Below are positions 16,920 to 24,666 of a stretch of DNA of 64,000 nucleotides, in pieces. The position numbers and the translations under genes were made by a program. Positions within the stretch are counted from its first letter, which is position 1. The number at the start of each line of letters is the position of its first letter. Origin of the DNA: Streptomyces sp. MspMP-M5 (lineage in GTDB: Bacteria; Actinomycetota; Actinomycetes; Streptomycetales; Streptomycetaceae); NCBI RefSeq assembly GCF_000373585.1, contig NZ_KB891892.1, positions 1-64,000 of the forward strand. The letters are read 5' to 3'. The notes under the pieces are model-generated. The model searched no databases. It was not told where the DNA came from and saw nothing but the letters and a program-made list of their open reading frames with translations.

Positions 16920-18524
16920 ATGATCACCGTTCGCGATGTCGAGCTGCGCGCCGGCGCCCGCTTGCTGCTCTCCGATGTCTCCTTCACCGTCTCTCCCGGC
17001 GACCGGATCGGCCTGGTCGGCCGCAACGGCGCGGGCAAGACCACCCTGATGACCACCCTCGCGGGCCGGGCCAGGCCCGCCGCGGGGACCGTCACCCACA
17101 CCGGCCCGGTCGGCTATCTCGCCCAGGACTCCCGTGCCGCCGACCCGGCCGGCACGGTCGCCGACCGGATCCTCTCCGCCCGCGGCCTGGACGCGGCGCT
17201 GCGCCGGCTGCGCGCGGCCGAGTCCGCCATGGCCGGCGCCGCCGACCCGCGCGGCCTGGAGCGCGCGATGGCCGCCTACGCCCGTGCGGAGACCGCCTTC
17301 CAAGCCGGCGGCGGATACGGCGCGGAGGCCGAGGCGGCCCGGGTCGCCGCGGGGCTCGGGCTGCCGCAGCGGGTGCTGAACGGGCCCGTCGGCGCCCTCT
17401 CCGGCGGCCAGCGGCGCCGCGTCGAACTGGCCCGCATCCTCTTCGCCGGGCACCAGGGCACCCTGCTGCTGGACGAGCCCACCAACCACCTGGACGTCGA
17501 CTCGCTCGGCTGGCTCCGCACCTTCCTCCGGGCCCACCAGGGCGGCCTGATGGTGATCAGCCATGACACCGGCCTGCTCGCGGACGTCGTCAACCGCGTC
17601 TTCCACCTCGACGCCACCCGCGCGACGATCGACCTCCACAACACCGGCTGGACCGCGTACCTCGCCCAGCGGGCCGCGGACGAGCGGCGCCGCACCCGTG
17701 AACGGTCCAACGCCGAACGCAAGGCCGCGGCCCTGCACACCCAGGCCGAGAAGATGAAGGCCCGCTCGGCCACCGCCGTGATGGCCAGGAGCATGGCCCG
17801 CCGCGCCGACCGCATGCTGGCCGAACTCGAACCGGCCCGGCGGAGCGAGAAGGTCGCCCGGATCCGGCTGCCCGAGCCGCATCCCTGCGGCCGGATGCCG
17901 CTCGGCGCGATCAGCCTCGCCAAGTCCTACGGCGACCACCAGGTCCTCACCGGTGTGGACCTGGCCGTCGACCGGGGCAGCCGCCTGGTGATCCTGGGCC
18001 TCAACGGCGCCGGAAAGACCACCCTGCTGCGGATCCTCGCCGGCGCCGAGACTCCGGACGCCGGCCGGGTCGTGCACGGGCAGGGACTGCGGCTGGGCTA
18101 CTTCGCCCAGGAACACGACACACTCGACGGCACCCGCACCGTCCGGGACAACCTCGCGGCCGCCGCCCCGCATCTCACGGACCAGGAGATCCGCCGGGTA
18201 CTGGGGGCGTTCCTGTTCACCGGGGACGACGCCGACAAACCCGCCGGGGTCCTCTCCGGCGGGGAGAAGACCCGCCTGGCGCTGGCCGGACTCGTCCACT
18301 CCGGGGCCAATGTGCTGCTCCTGGACGAGCCGACCAACAACCTCGACCCCGCCTCCCGGGACGAGGTCCTGGCCGCCGTCGGCTCCTACCCCGGCGCGCT
18401 CGTGATGGTCACCCACGACGAGGGTGCCATCGACGCCCTGCGCCCCGACCGGGTGCTCCTGCTGCCGGACGCGGACGAGGACCTGTGGAGCGAGGAGTAC
18501 CGGGACCTGGTGACCCTGGCCTGA
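16920..18524 (+). CDS. ABC-F family ATPase
   Basis: A 534-aa soluble protein with two ABC nucleotide-binding domains and no membrane segment. Domain 1: Walker A GRNGAGKTT near residue 36, signature LSGGQRRR near 160, Walker B LLLDEPTNHLD near 182. Interdomain linker with basic helices (about residues 240-310). Domain 2: GLNGAGKTT near 360, LSGGEKTR near 445, LLLDEPTNNLD. ABC-F proteins bind the ribosomal E site and act as translation factors or antibiotic-resistance (target-protection) proteins. The start at ATG 16920 follows the leader peptide and attenuator; the open frame continues upstream to 16719 but without ABC-F homology. The regulatory leader favours a resistance role, though the drug cannot be inferred. 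Confidence 0.95.
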   Translation: MITVRDVELRAGARLLLSDVSFTVSPGDRIGLVGRNGAGKTTLMTTLAGRARPAAGTVTHTGPVGYLAQDSRAADPAGTVADRILSARGLDAALRRLRAAESAMAGAADPRGLERAMAAYARAETAFQAGGGYGAEAEAARVAAGLGLPQRVLNGPVGALSGGQRRRVELARILFAGHQGTLLLDEPTNHLDVDSLGWLRTFLRAHQGGLMVISHDTGLLADVVNRVFHLDATRATIDLHNTGWTAYLAQRAADERRRTRERSNAERKAAALHTQAEKMKARSATAVMARSMARRADRMLAELEPARRSEKVARIRLPEPHPCGRMPLGAISLAKSYGDHQVLTGVDLAVDRGSRLVILGLNGAGKTTLLRILAGAETPDAGRVVHGQGLRLGYFAQEHDTLDGTRTVRDNLAAAAPHLTDQEIRRVLGAFLFTGDDADKPAGVLSGGEKTRLALAGLVHSGANVLLLDEPTNNLDPASRDEVLAAVGSYPGALVMVTHDEGAIDALRPDRVLLLPDADEDLWSEEYRDLVTLA

Positions 18525-18537
18525 CCGACGGCGACCA

Positions 18538-18575
18538 GCGCCGATCGGCCGTGTCCGTTCACGGCCGATCGGCGC
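18538..18575. terminator. Bidirectional terminator
   Basis: Perfect 16-bp arms 18538-18553 and 18560-18575 (CGATCGGCCGTG/CACGGCCGATCG core) with a 6-nt loop, plus an outer GACCA/TGGTC pairing. It sits between the convergent ABC-F and DsbA-like genes. Confidence 0.88.
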
Positions 18576-18613
18576 CCTGGTCCCACCTCACCGCACAGAG
18601 CGGGCGGGTCACC

Positions 18614-19405
18614 TCACGGAGTGGGCGTGGGCGAGGGAGTGGCCGGCGCCGCGGCCGCCACCTGGCGCGCCTCCTTGGTCACCAGGGCGGTGAGCTTCTT
18701 CGGCGTCAGCTGGGTCTTGGGGTCCGGGAGGGTGCGCCCGTTGACCTGGACGACGGGGACCGGCCCCAGGCCCGAGGCGGCGTAGTCCTCCTGCGCCTTC
18801 TTCACCCAGCCCTGGCGCGAGCCGCGGTCGAGGCAGAGGTCGAAGGTGTCGTGCTCGATCTTCTTGGCCTTCTTGGCGATCTCCTTGAGGAGCTTGCGGT
18901 CCTTCAGGCCGTCGGTCGTCGGAGCCGGCTGGTGCTGCCACAGCTGCTCCATGAACGGGCTGAAGCGGCCCTGGTCCTGGGCGCAGGCGGCCGCGGCGGC
19001 GGCCTCCCGCGCACCGGTGCCCCCATACTGCCGGTCGCTCTGGGTGACCAGCCGGTAGTTGATCTGGACCTGGCCGGACGCCAGCAGGTGCGAGAACGTG
19101 TCGGCGTACTGCTGGGCGAAGGCGCGCGAGTCGGGGCTGCGCGGGTCCTCGTACACCGTCAGCGTGACCGGGATGGTCGGCTTGACCGGAAGGTCCAGCT
19201 TTGTGTCGTCCGTCTTCCCCAAGGCGCCGGAGGGCGGCTCGATCGCCGTCGCCTCGTTGGCGCGGGAGAACTGGCCGACCACGACCGCCGCTCCGCAGAC
19301 CACGGCGAGGCCGACGGCCGTCACCGCGTAGTTGCGCCACTTGGCGCGGGAGCTCTTTCGCGTCGCGTCGCCACCGTTGTCCGTTTTCCCTGCGGAGGCC
19401 ACCAT
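18614..19405 (-). CDS. Membrane-anchored DsbA-like thioredoxin-fold protein lacking CXXC
   Basis: A 263-aa protein with a cytoplasmic basic head, one transmembrane helix (YAVTAVGLAVVCGAAVVVG, about residues 25-45) and an extracytoplasmic DsbA/Thioredoxin_4 domain. The strand VTLTVYEDPRSPDSRAF aligns with the place where DsbA carries F-x-x-C-P-x-C, but here the cysteines are replaced by Ser, so disulfide chemistry at that site is not expected. The cis-Pro region GPVPVVQVNGRTL is kept. Two other Cys lie in the helical insert (AAACAQDQ, FDLCLDRG). ATG 19405 has AAAGGG 5 nt upstream; 19426 is an alternative. A scaffold or binding role is more likely than oxidase. Confidence 0.85.
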   Translation of the reverse strand: MVASAGKTDNGGDATRKSSRAKWRNYAVTAVGLAVVCGAAVVVGQFSRANEATAIEPPSGALGKTDDTKLDLPVKPTIPVTLTVYEDPRSPDSRAFAQQYADTFSHLLASGQVQINYRLVTQSDRQYGGTGAREAAAAAACAQDQGRFSPFMEQLWQHQPAPTTDGLKDRKLLKEIAKKAKKIEHDTFDLCLDRGSRQGWVKKAQEDYAASGLGPVPVVQVNGRTLPDPKTQLTPKKLTALVTKEARQVAAAAPATPSPTPTP

Positions 19406-19716
19406 GCGCACCCTTTCACCAGGCATTTCACTGTGCTCGCCGACGGCGCCGGGCGTGCCGCCGGGCCGTCCTCAGCCGTCCTCGAATGGCGCGGGGCACG
19501 GCTGTGGCACGCACAGTGTGGCAGCTTCCGCTCCCCACGTCGGTGCCGGGGCCCGCAGCACCCCCTTCACCCGGCAGCGAGGGAGAGCCTCCGCAGAGCG
19601 AGCAGCCCGCCGACCCCCGGGACACAGGCGAGCACGACCGACCGGCGGGTCCGGTCCGGTACGGGTCGCGGGCGATGGCGACGGCCCTCAGCGCGTCAGG
19701 ACGGCGCCCCGGCGCG

Positions 19717-20529
19717 TCAGGATGCGGGCGGCGTCCATACATAGGGCGTGGTGGTGGTCACGGCCTGGAAGCCCAGCCGGCGCAGGATGGGCGCGCTGTC
19801 GGCGGAGGCGTCGACCTGGAGGTACTTCACCCCGCGGGCGGCGGCGAGTTCGGCCCGGGCGGCGACCAGCGCGCGGTAGATTCCCCGGCCGCGCCAGCCC
19901 GGGAGCGTCGAGCCGCCCCACAGGCCGGCGAACTCGGTCCCGTCGCGGAAGACCAGCCACGCCGCGCAGACCACCTCGCCGCCGGCCTCGGCCACCATGA
20001 CGGCGATCTCGTCCGGGTCCGCCGCGACCCGGCTGATCAGATCCTCGGCCAGCCAGCTCCAGTCCTGCTTCCAGACGGCCGACTCCATGGCGGCGATACG
20101 GTGCATGTCGGCGTCCGCGGTCACCCGCCGCAACCCCACCCCTTCCGGCAGGACCGGTGCCGCGGCCATCCCCTTCGTCAGGCCGATCAGGACCGTCTCC
20201 GGCTCTTCCGGGACGAAGCCCGCGGCGCGCAGCCGGTCGGTGAGGTCCGCCGGCCGGTCGTGCCCCCGGGTCTTCCACTCCACCGCCTCGCCGCGGGCCG
20301 CGAAGTAGTCGCGCTGGCGGGCGATCAGCCGGTCCAACTCGGCACCGCGCACGCCGACATCGCGCGGCGCGCTCACAAAGCCGCGGAACTGGCCGACGAT
20401 GCGTAGCAGCGGACCGTCCTGCTCGTAACCGACCCCCTCGGGCGGGGTGGGCGGTACGCCCCGCATCTGCTCGTCGTAGGCCGCGAGCAAGCCGCCGATG
20501 TTCGTCACAGGAGAGACGGTACGGGCCAT
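19717..20529 (-). CDS. GNAT family N-acetyltransferase
   Basis: About 270 aa. The C-terminal half is a GNAT domain: EIAVMVAEAGGEVVCAAWLV, then the acetyl-CoA-binding loop LPGWRGRGIYRALVAARAE and AAARGVKYLQVDASADSAPILRRLGF. The N-terminal half (residues 1-130) is less conserved and contains a helical region before a first GNAT-like strand. ATG 20529 is chosen over 20586 because the longer form adds a low-complexity Gly/Pro tail; no strong ribosome site is seen. Substrate unknown. It diverges from an alpha/beta hydrolase gene. Confidence 0.87.
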   Translation of the reverse strand: MARTVSPVTNIGGLLAAYDEQMRGVPPTPPEGVGYEQDGPLLRIVGQFRGFVSAPRDVGVRGAELDRLIARQRDYFAARGEAVEWKTRGHDRPADLTDRLRAAGFVPEEPETVLIGLTKGMAAAPVLPEGVGLRRVTADADMHRIAAMESAVWKQDWSWLAEDLISRVAADPDEIAVMVAEAGGEVVCAAWLVFRDGTEFAGLWGGSTLPGWRGRGIYRALVAARAELAAARGVKYLQVDASADSAPILRRLGFQAVTTTTPYVWTPPAS

Positions 20530-20690
20530 GGCAACTGGTTTGCCGGGCACGGCCGTCGCCGGCCCGGGCGCCACCGGCCCGGGCACCGCCCTCGGCAGCC
20601 ATCGCGCCTATCGTGACTCCAGACCCCTCAAGCCCCCCCGAGCCCCCTCAAGACCCTCAACATCCTCAACACCCCTCAGGAGGAACGACG

Positions 20691-21554
20691 ATGACATCGC
20701 CCACGACGACGAAACAGACCCAGCCCGTGACCGATCCCATGACCCATCCCGATCCCATGACCATGACCGTCGAGACCACGACGGTGCGGGGCCTGCGGCT
20801 GGCCTATGCGGACGCCGGCGGGTCCGGCGAACCGGTGCTGGCCCTGCACGGCCACTTCGGGCGGGCCCGGGCCTTCGCCGGACTGGCGGCCGCGCTGGCA
20901 CCGGAGTTCCGGGTGATCGCCCTCGACCAGCGCGGTCACGGCTGGAGCGAACACCCCGACAACCAGTCCCCGGACGCCTATGTGGCCGACGCCGCCGCGT
21001 TCGTGCGGGCGCTCGGGCTGGGACCGCTGCCGGTGCTCGGCCACTCGATGGGCGGTGTGGTGGCGTTCCGCCTGGCGGCGCGCCATCCCGAACTGGTCCG
21101 GGCCCTGGTCGTCGAGGAGGGCGGCGCGCTCAACCGCCGCCCCGAGGTGGCCCATCCGGTCCTGGACGTCCGGGACTGGCCGCGCCGCGCGCCGACGCTG
21201 GGCGCCCTGCGCCACGAGGTCGAGGCGCGCGGCATCCCGGACGCCGGCTACTTCCTGGAGAGCGCCGTCGAACGCCCAGACGGCTGGGGCTTCCTCTTCG
21301 ACTACGCGGACATGATGCGGTCCCAGGAGGCCCTGATCGGCGACTGGTGGCCCGACTGGCTGGCCGGCACCTGCCCGGCGCTGCTGCTGCACGGCCTGGA
21401 CAGCTCCGTCCTGCCGACGTCGATGGCACGGGAGATGGCCGAGCGCCGGCCGGCCACCACCCTGCGTGAGTTCCCCGGCTGCGGGCACTGGCTGCACGAC
21501 GACGATCCGGCCGGATTCGCCGCCGCGGTAAGGGAGTTCCTGACCACGTTGTGA
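20691..21554 (+). CDS. Alpha/beta hydrolase
   Basis: A 287-aa enzyme of the alpha/beta-hydrolase fold: LRLAYADAGGSGEPVLALHG, DQRGHGWSEHP, nucleophile elbow GHSMGG (Ser), the acid in LLLHGLDSSVLP and catalytic His in PGCGHWLHDDDP. An ideal ribosome site AGGAGG (20678-20683) with 7-nt spacing fixes ATG 20691. The N-terminus is Thr/Pro-rich and disordered-looking for about 20 residues. The upstream 50 bp is a C-rich slippage-prone tract. Substrate not predictable. Confidence 0.92.
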   Translation: MTSPTTTKQTQPVTDPMTHPDPMTMTVETTTVRGLRLAYADAGGSGEPVLALHGHFGRARAFAGLAAALAPEFRVIALDQRGHGWSEHPDNQSPDAYVADAAAFVRALGLGPLPVLGHSMGGVVAFRLAARHPELVRALVVEEGGALNRRPEVAHPVLDVRDWPRRAPTLGALRHEVEARGIPDAGYFLESAVERPDGWGFLFDYADMMRSQEALIGDWWPDWLAGTCPALLLHGLDSSVLPTSMAREMAERRPATTLREFPGCGHWLHDDDPAGFAAAVREFLTTL

Positions 21555-21681
21555 GCAGCGGCCTCGGCTGACCGGGCACGGGCCGAGCCGTAATTCGTTT
21601 GACCCGTCCACGCGGCAACGCTGCACTGTGGCCGGACACCACGAGCCGTGGTGCAGGTATCCCGAGGAGGCAGCGGCCGCA

Positions 21682-22911
21682 ATGGAGATCCGTCCCACGA
21701 CCGATGAGGATCTGGATGTCTTCGTCGAGACACTCCATGCCGCGTTCGGGCGCTTCCCGCAATCCCCGATCGAGGACGGCGGGCCCTGGTGGTCGGCGCT
21801 CGAAATGGACCGCGGCCTGCTCGCCCTGACGGCGGACGGGCGCCCCGTCGGCACCGCCGGCGCGTACTCCTTCGAGCTCACCCTGCCCGGTGAGAACCGC
21901 GTCCCGGCCGCCGGGGTGACCGGCGTCGGCGTCCTGCCCTCGCACCGACGCCGGGGCGTGCTCAGCGCAATGATGCGGCATCAGCTCACCGAGCTGCGGG
22001 CCCGCGGAGAGTTCCTCTCCGTGCTGCTGGCCTCTGAGGCCCCGATCTACGGCAGGTTCGGCTACGGACCGGCGACCTACACGGGGCGCCTGACGGTGCA
22101 GCGCCACCGGGCCACCCTCGCCCTTCCCCGGGCGCGCGGAACGGCCGATGCACCGGCGACCGGCCCGGACAACGGCTCGGTCGAGGTCCTGCGGCGTGCC
22201 GAGTGCGGCGAGATCCTGGAAGAGGTCTACGACCGGTATCGCCGCGCCCAGCCCGGCGCGCTGTCCCGGCCGCACCGCTGGTGGACCTTGGGCGCGGGGC
22301 AGCCCCCGATCTCGCCGGCGCCGCGCTACGTCGCCGTCCACCGCGACGCCGACGGCGTCCCGGACGGGTACGCCAGCTATTCGGTCGACGCCGAGACCTT
22401 GACCGTCGACGAGACCATCGCCACCGACGACGCCGTCTTCACCGCCCTGGCCCGGTTCGTGCTCGGACACGACCTGGTCTCTCAGATCGTGTTCAAGCAC
22501 GTCCCGCCCGACCACCCGCTTCGCTGGCAGTTCGCGGACTTCCGCGCCGGCGAGGTGAGCGGCGACACCGACTGGCTCTGGGTGCGGCTGCTGGACGTCC
22601 CGCGTGCGCTCACCGCGCGCGGCTGGTCCACGGACGGCGAGCTCGTCCTCGACGTCGACGACCCGTTCCTCGGCGAACACGGCCGCCACCTGCTGACCGT
22701 CCGGGACGGCAAGGCCGACTGCGTCCCGACGGACCGGGAGCCCGACCTGTCCCTGGACATCGGCGACCTGGGCTCGGTCTACCTCGGCGGCACCGCCCCG
22801 AGCACGCTCGTCCGTGCCGGACACATACGAGCCCACCGCCCGGACGCGGCCACCCTCGCTGACGCCCTCTTCCGCACCGAGCGTCCCCCACACTGCCTGC
22901 ACTGGTTCTGA
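21682..22911 (+). CDS. Eis-like N-acetyltransferase with SCP2-type C-terminal domain
   Basis: A 409-aa protein of the Eis family (two GNAT domains plus a sterol-carrier-like C-terminal domain). Visible are VTGVGVLPSHRRRGVLSAMMR (acetyl-CoA loop with R-R-R-G), the aromatic-rich FLSVLLASEAPIYGRFGYGPA, and a C-terminal SCP2-like region (GELVLDVDDPFLGE to the end) terminating in the conserved C-terminal carboxylate, HCLHWF. In mycobacteria Eis acetylates aminoglycosides and other amines; homologues in Streptomyces are common and not all are resistance enzymes. GAGGAGG at 21664-21670 supports ATG 21682. Confidence 0.9.
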   Translation: MEIRPTTDEDLDVFVETLHAAFGRFPQSPIEDGGPWWSALEMDRGLLALTADGRPVGTAGAYSFELTLPGENRVPAAGVTGVGVLPSHRRRGVLSAMMRHQLTELRARGEFLSVLLASEAPIYGRFGYGPATYTGRLTVQRHRATLALPRARGTADAPATGPDNGSVEVLRRAECGEILEEVYDRYRRAQPGALSRPHRWWTLGAGQPPISPAPRYVAVHRDADGVPDGYASYSVDAETLTVDETIATDDAVFTALARFVLGHDLVSQIVFKHVPPDHPLRWQFADFRAGEVSGDTDWLWVRLLDVPRALTARGWSTDGELVLDVDDPFLGEHGRHLLTVRDGKADCVPTDREPDLSLDIGDLGSVYLGGTAPSTLVRAGHIRAHRPDAATLADALFRTERPPHCLHWF

Positions 22912-22947
22912 CCGCGCACTCGCCGACCCTGCACAAGTCTCACAGTC

Positions 22948-23005
22948 CTAGGGCGCTTCTGACGGGTCTCCGCGACGCCGCGGAGACCCGTCAGAAGCGC
23001 CCTAG
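22948..23005. terminator. Bidirectional terminator, perfect 27-bp inverted repeat
   Basis: Arms 22948-22974 and 22979-23005 match without mismatch around a 4-nt loop (ACGC). The right arm includes the TAG stop of the leftward SRPBCC gene. It separates two convergent genes. Confidence 0.92.
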
Positions 23006-23448
23006 CGGCCCAACAGCCCGTCCAGGATGCGGCCGTACAGCCATCGCGCCGAACGGGTCACCACGGGCCGGAACACCCCGGGGACCCCACGCGGGCACAC
23101 CTCCCCACGCCACACGACGAGGCAGCCCCCGGCCCGGCGGGCCACCTCGATCTCCGACCACCCGGCCACCACCCGCCCCCGCTTCTCGATCCGGCACCGC
23201 CCCGCCGCCGTCTCGCCGGGCGAGGCACCGGGCGGCTCCCACCGCACCACGCGCATCACGTCGTCGAACGTCAGCGGGCCCAGCCCGGTGCGGGCGACGA
23301 ACGTGGTGCCCTCGCGGGTCGGCGGGGGCGTCGTCACGGTGATCGTGGTCAGCGGCACCCGCGCGGAGTGGGCCGCCCAGCACGTCAGCCGCTGCCACGC
23401 GGCGTCGGGGGAGAGTGACGCGGTGCGTTCGATCCGGAACTCTGCCAC
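23002..23448 (-). CDS. SRPBCC family protein (polyketide cyclase/START fold)
   Basis: A 148-aa protein of the SRPBCC (Bet v 1-like) lipid/ligand-binding fold: FRIERTASLSPDAAWQRL at the start, a central FVARTGLGPLTFDDVM and the C-terminal helix TRSARWLYGRILDGLL. This group is usually of unknown function. GTG 23448 is the apparent start; GGAG is only 2 nt away, so initiation may be weak. Its last codons lie in the arm of the terminator hairpin. Confidence 0.82.
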   Translation of the reverse strand: MAEFRIERTASLSPDAAWQRLTCWAAHSARVPLTTITVTTPPPTREGTTFVARTGLGPLTFDDVMRVVRWEPPGASPGETAAGRCRIEKRGRVVAGWSEIEVARRAGGCLVVWRGEVCPRGVPGVFRPVVTRSARWLYGRILDGLLGR

Positions 23449-23558
23449 CGCTCCATGCTACGCAGCCGGCGGATCCACACCCCCCCCCGCACGCCTCGCG
23501 CGGCGACCGTGAGGCGGGCCTCGCCCCGACTCCGACCGGGAGGACGCCCGGACTACAG

Positions 23559-24014
23559 CTACAACTCCCGCGTCATGAACGCACTGTTCGGGTCGGGCCG
23601 GTAGCCCGCGAACGGCTCACAGTGCGCAAACCCGAACTTCTCGTAGAGCCGCCGGGCAGGCAGAAAGAAGTCAGCCGCACCCGTCTCCAGGCTCAACCGC
23701 CGAAAGCCCCGGGAGCGGGCCTCGTCGATGAGGTGCGTGAGCAGCAGTGAGGCGATCCCGCTGCGCTTCCGTGCGGGCGTCGTGCGCATCGACTTCAGCT
23801 CGGCGTGCTCCGCGTCCAGCCGCTTGAGCGCACCGCAGCCCACCAGCCGGTCGCCGTCCCGCACCGTCCAGAAGGTGACCTCGGGCCTGCGCAGGGCGTC
23901 GAGATCGAGGGCGTGCTTGCTCTCGGGAGGGGATATCGCCCGCATCTGCTGGACGTGCTCTTCGAGGAACGCGGCGATGTCGGGTCCGGAGAGGTCGTCT
24001 GTCGCGATCTGCAC
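23559..24014 (-). CDS. GNAT family N-acetyltransferase
   Basis: A 151-aa GNAT enzyme of the small PA4866/YitI-like kind: LVGCGALKRLDAEHAELKSM (beta-4), TPARKRSGIASLLLTHLIDEA (acetyl-CoA loop) and LSLETGAADFFLPARRLYEKFGF. GTG 24014 has AAGGAG about 9 nt upstream. It sits just downstream of an ArsR-type regulator gene on the same strand (46 bp gap), so it may be in that regulator's operon. Confidence 0.9.
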   Translation of the reverse strand: MQIATDDLSGPDIAAFLEEHVQQMRAISPPESKHALDLDALRRPEVTFWTVRDGDRLVGCGALKRLDAEHAELKSMRTTPARKRSGIASLLLTHLIDEARSRGFRRLSLETGAADFFLPARRLYEKFGFAHCEPFAGYRPDPNSAFMTREL

Positions 24015-24059
24015 GGGGGCTTGCTCCTTCGTGCCGGAGAGGGACGGTGGTGGCCGCGT

Positions 24060-24605
24060 TCATTCGCTCCCGGCCGGTGGCTCCGCGACCGGGAACAGGA
24101 TGGGGCTGAGGAGGTGCCGGGACCGGTCGGGCGCCGGCCCGTTGGCCAGGCGCGGCGCGATGACGCCGCGCAACTCGCCGATCAGTGCGTGGAGTTCGGC
24201 CTCGCTGAGCCACACGGCGTGCTGCCGGTACCCCACCAGATCGTCCGCCGGCGCGGCGTGCTCCTGGTCGAGATAGGCGTTGAACTCGGTGAGCAGCACG
24301 GTCATGGCGACGGCGAACGCGCGGCGGTGGTCGTCGGGTGTCAGCGAGGCGACGGTCTCCGGAGCGATCGTCGCCTGCTCCTGGCACAGCCGGTACCGGC
24401 GTTCCACCGCGCCGCGCACCCGGCGTTCGTCGGCCACCTCCAGGACGCCGCCGGCGGCGAGCAGTTCGAGGTGGCGATAGACGGTGGCCTTGGAGACCTC
24501 GCGGATCCGTGTGCACAGCTCGGAGGCGGTCAGCAGCTGCCCGCCCCGCATGAGGTGCACGATGCGCAGGCGTACCGGGTGGGCCAGAAGCTCCAGTGGA
24601 TCCAT
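24060..24605 (-). CDS. ArsR-family winged-helix regulator
   Basis: A 181-aa regulator with an N-terminal ArsR/HTH_20 domain (DPLELLAHPVRLRIVHLM, ELCTRIREVSKATVYRHLELLAAGGVL, then the wing VRGAVERRYRL) and a longer C-terminal helical part (DHRRAFAVAMTVLLTEFNAYL), as in the YdfF-like Streptomyces family that governs adjacent hydrolase or transporter genes. ATG 24605 matches the family start; the AGGGGA before it is very close, and an upstream in-frame extension is possible. The operator-like palindrome at 24632-24652 lies between it and the divergent hydrolase. Confidence 0.88.
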   Translation of the reverse strand: MDPLELLAHPVRLRIVHLMRGGQLLTASELCTRIREVSKATVYRHLELLAAGGVLEVADERRVRGAVERRYRLCQEQATIAPETVASLTPDDHRRAFAVAMTVLLTEFNAYLDQEHAAPADDLVGYRQHAVWLSEAELHALIGELRGVIAPRLANGPAPDRSRHLLSPILFPVAEPPAGSE

Positions 24606-24631
24606 TCCCCTACGCTCGCACGCCGTGCTAC

Positions 24632-24652
24632 CTTTCGCAAAACTTGAGAAAG
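24632..24652. promoter_or_regulatory. Operator-like palindrome between divergent ArsR and hydrolase genes
   Basis: CTTTCGCAA-AAC-TTGAGAAAG: 9-bp arms with one mismatch pair. It lies 27 bp from the ArsR start and 14 bp from the hydrolase ATG in an unusually AT-rich stretch, so binding would block both promoters. Confidence 0.65.
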
Positions 24653-24666
24653 GATTGGGGGAGGAC

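Noticed and set aside
18485..19744. 419-codon + frame over the DsbA-like gene
   Set aside because: Antisense shadow; it would also run through the terminator at 18538-18575.
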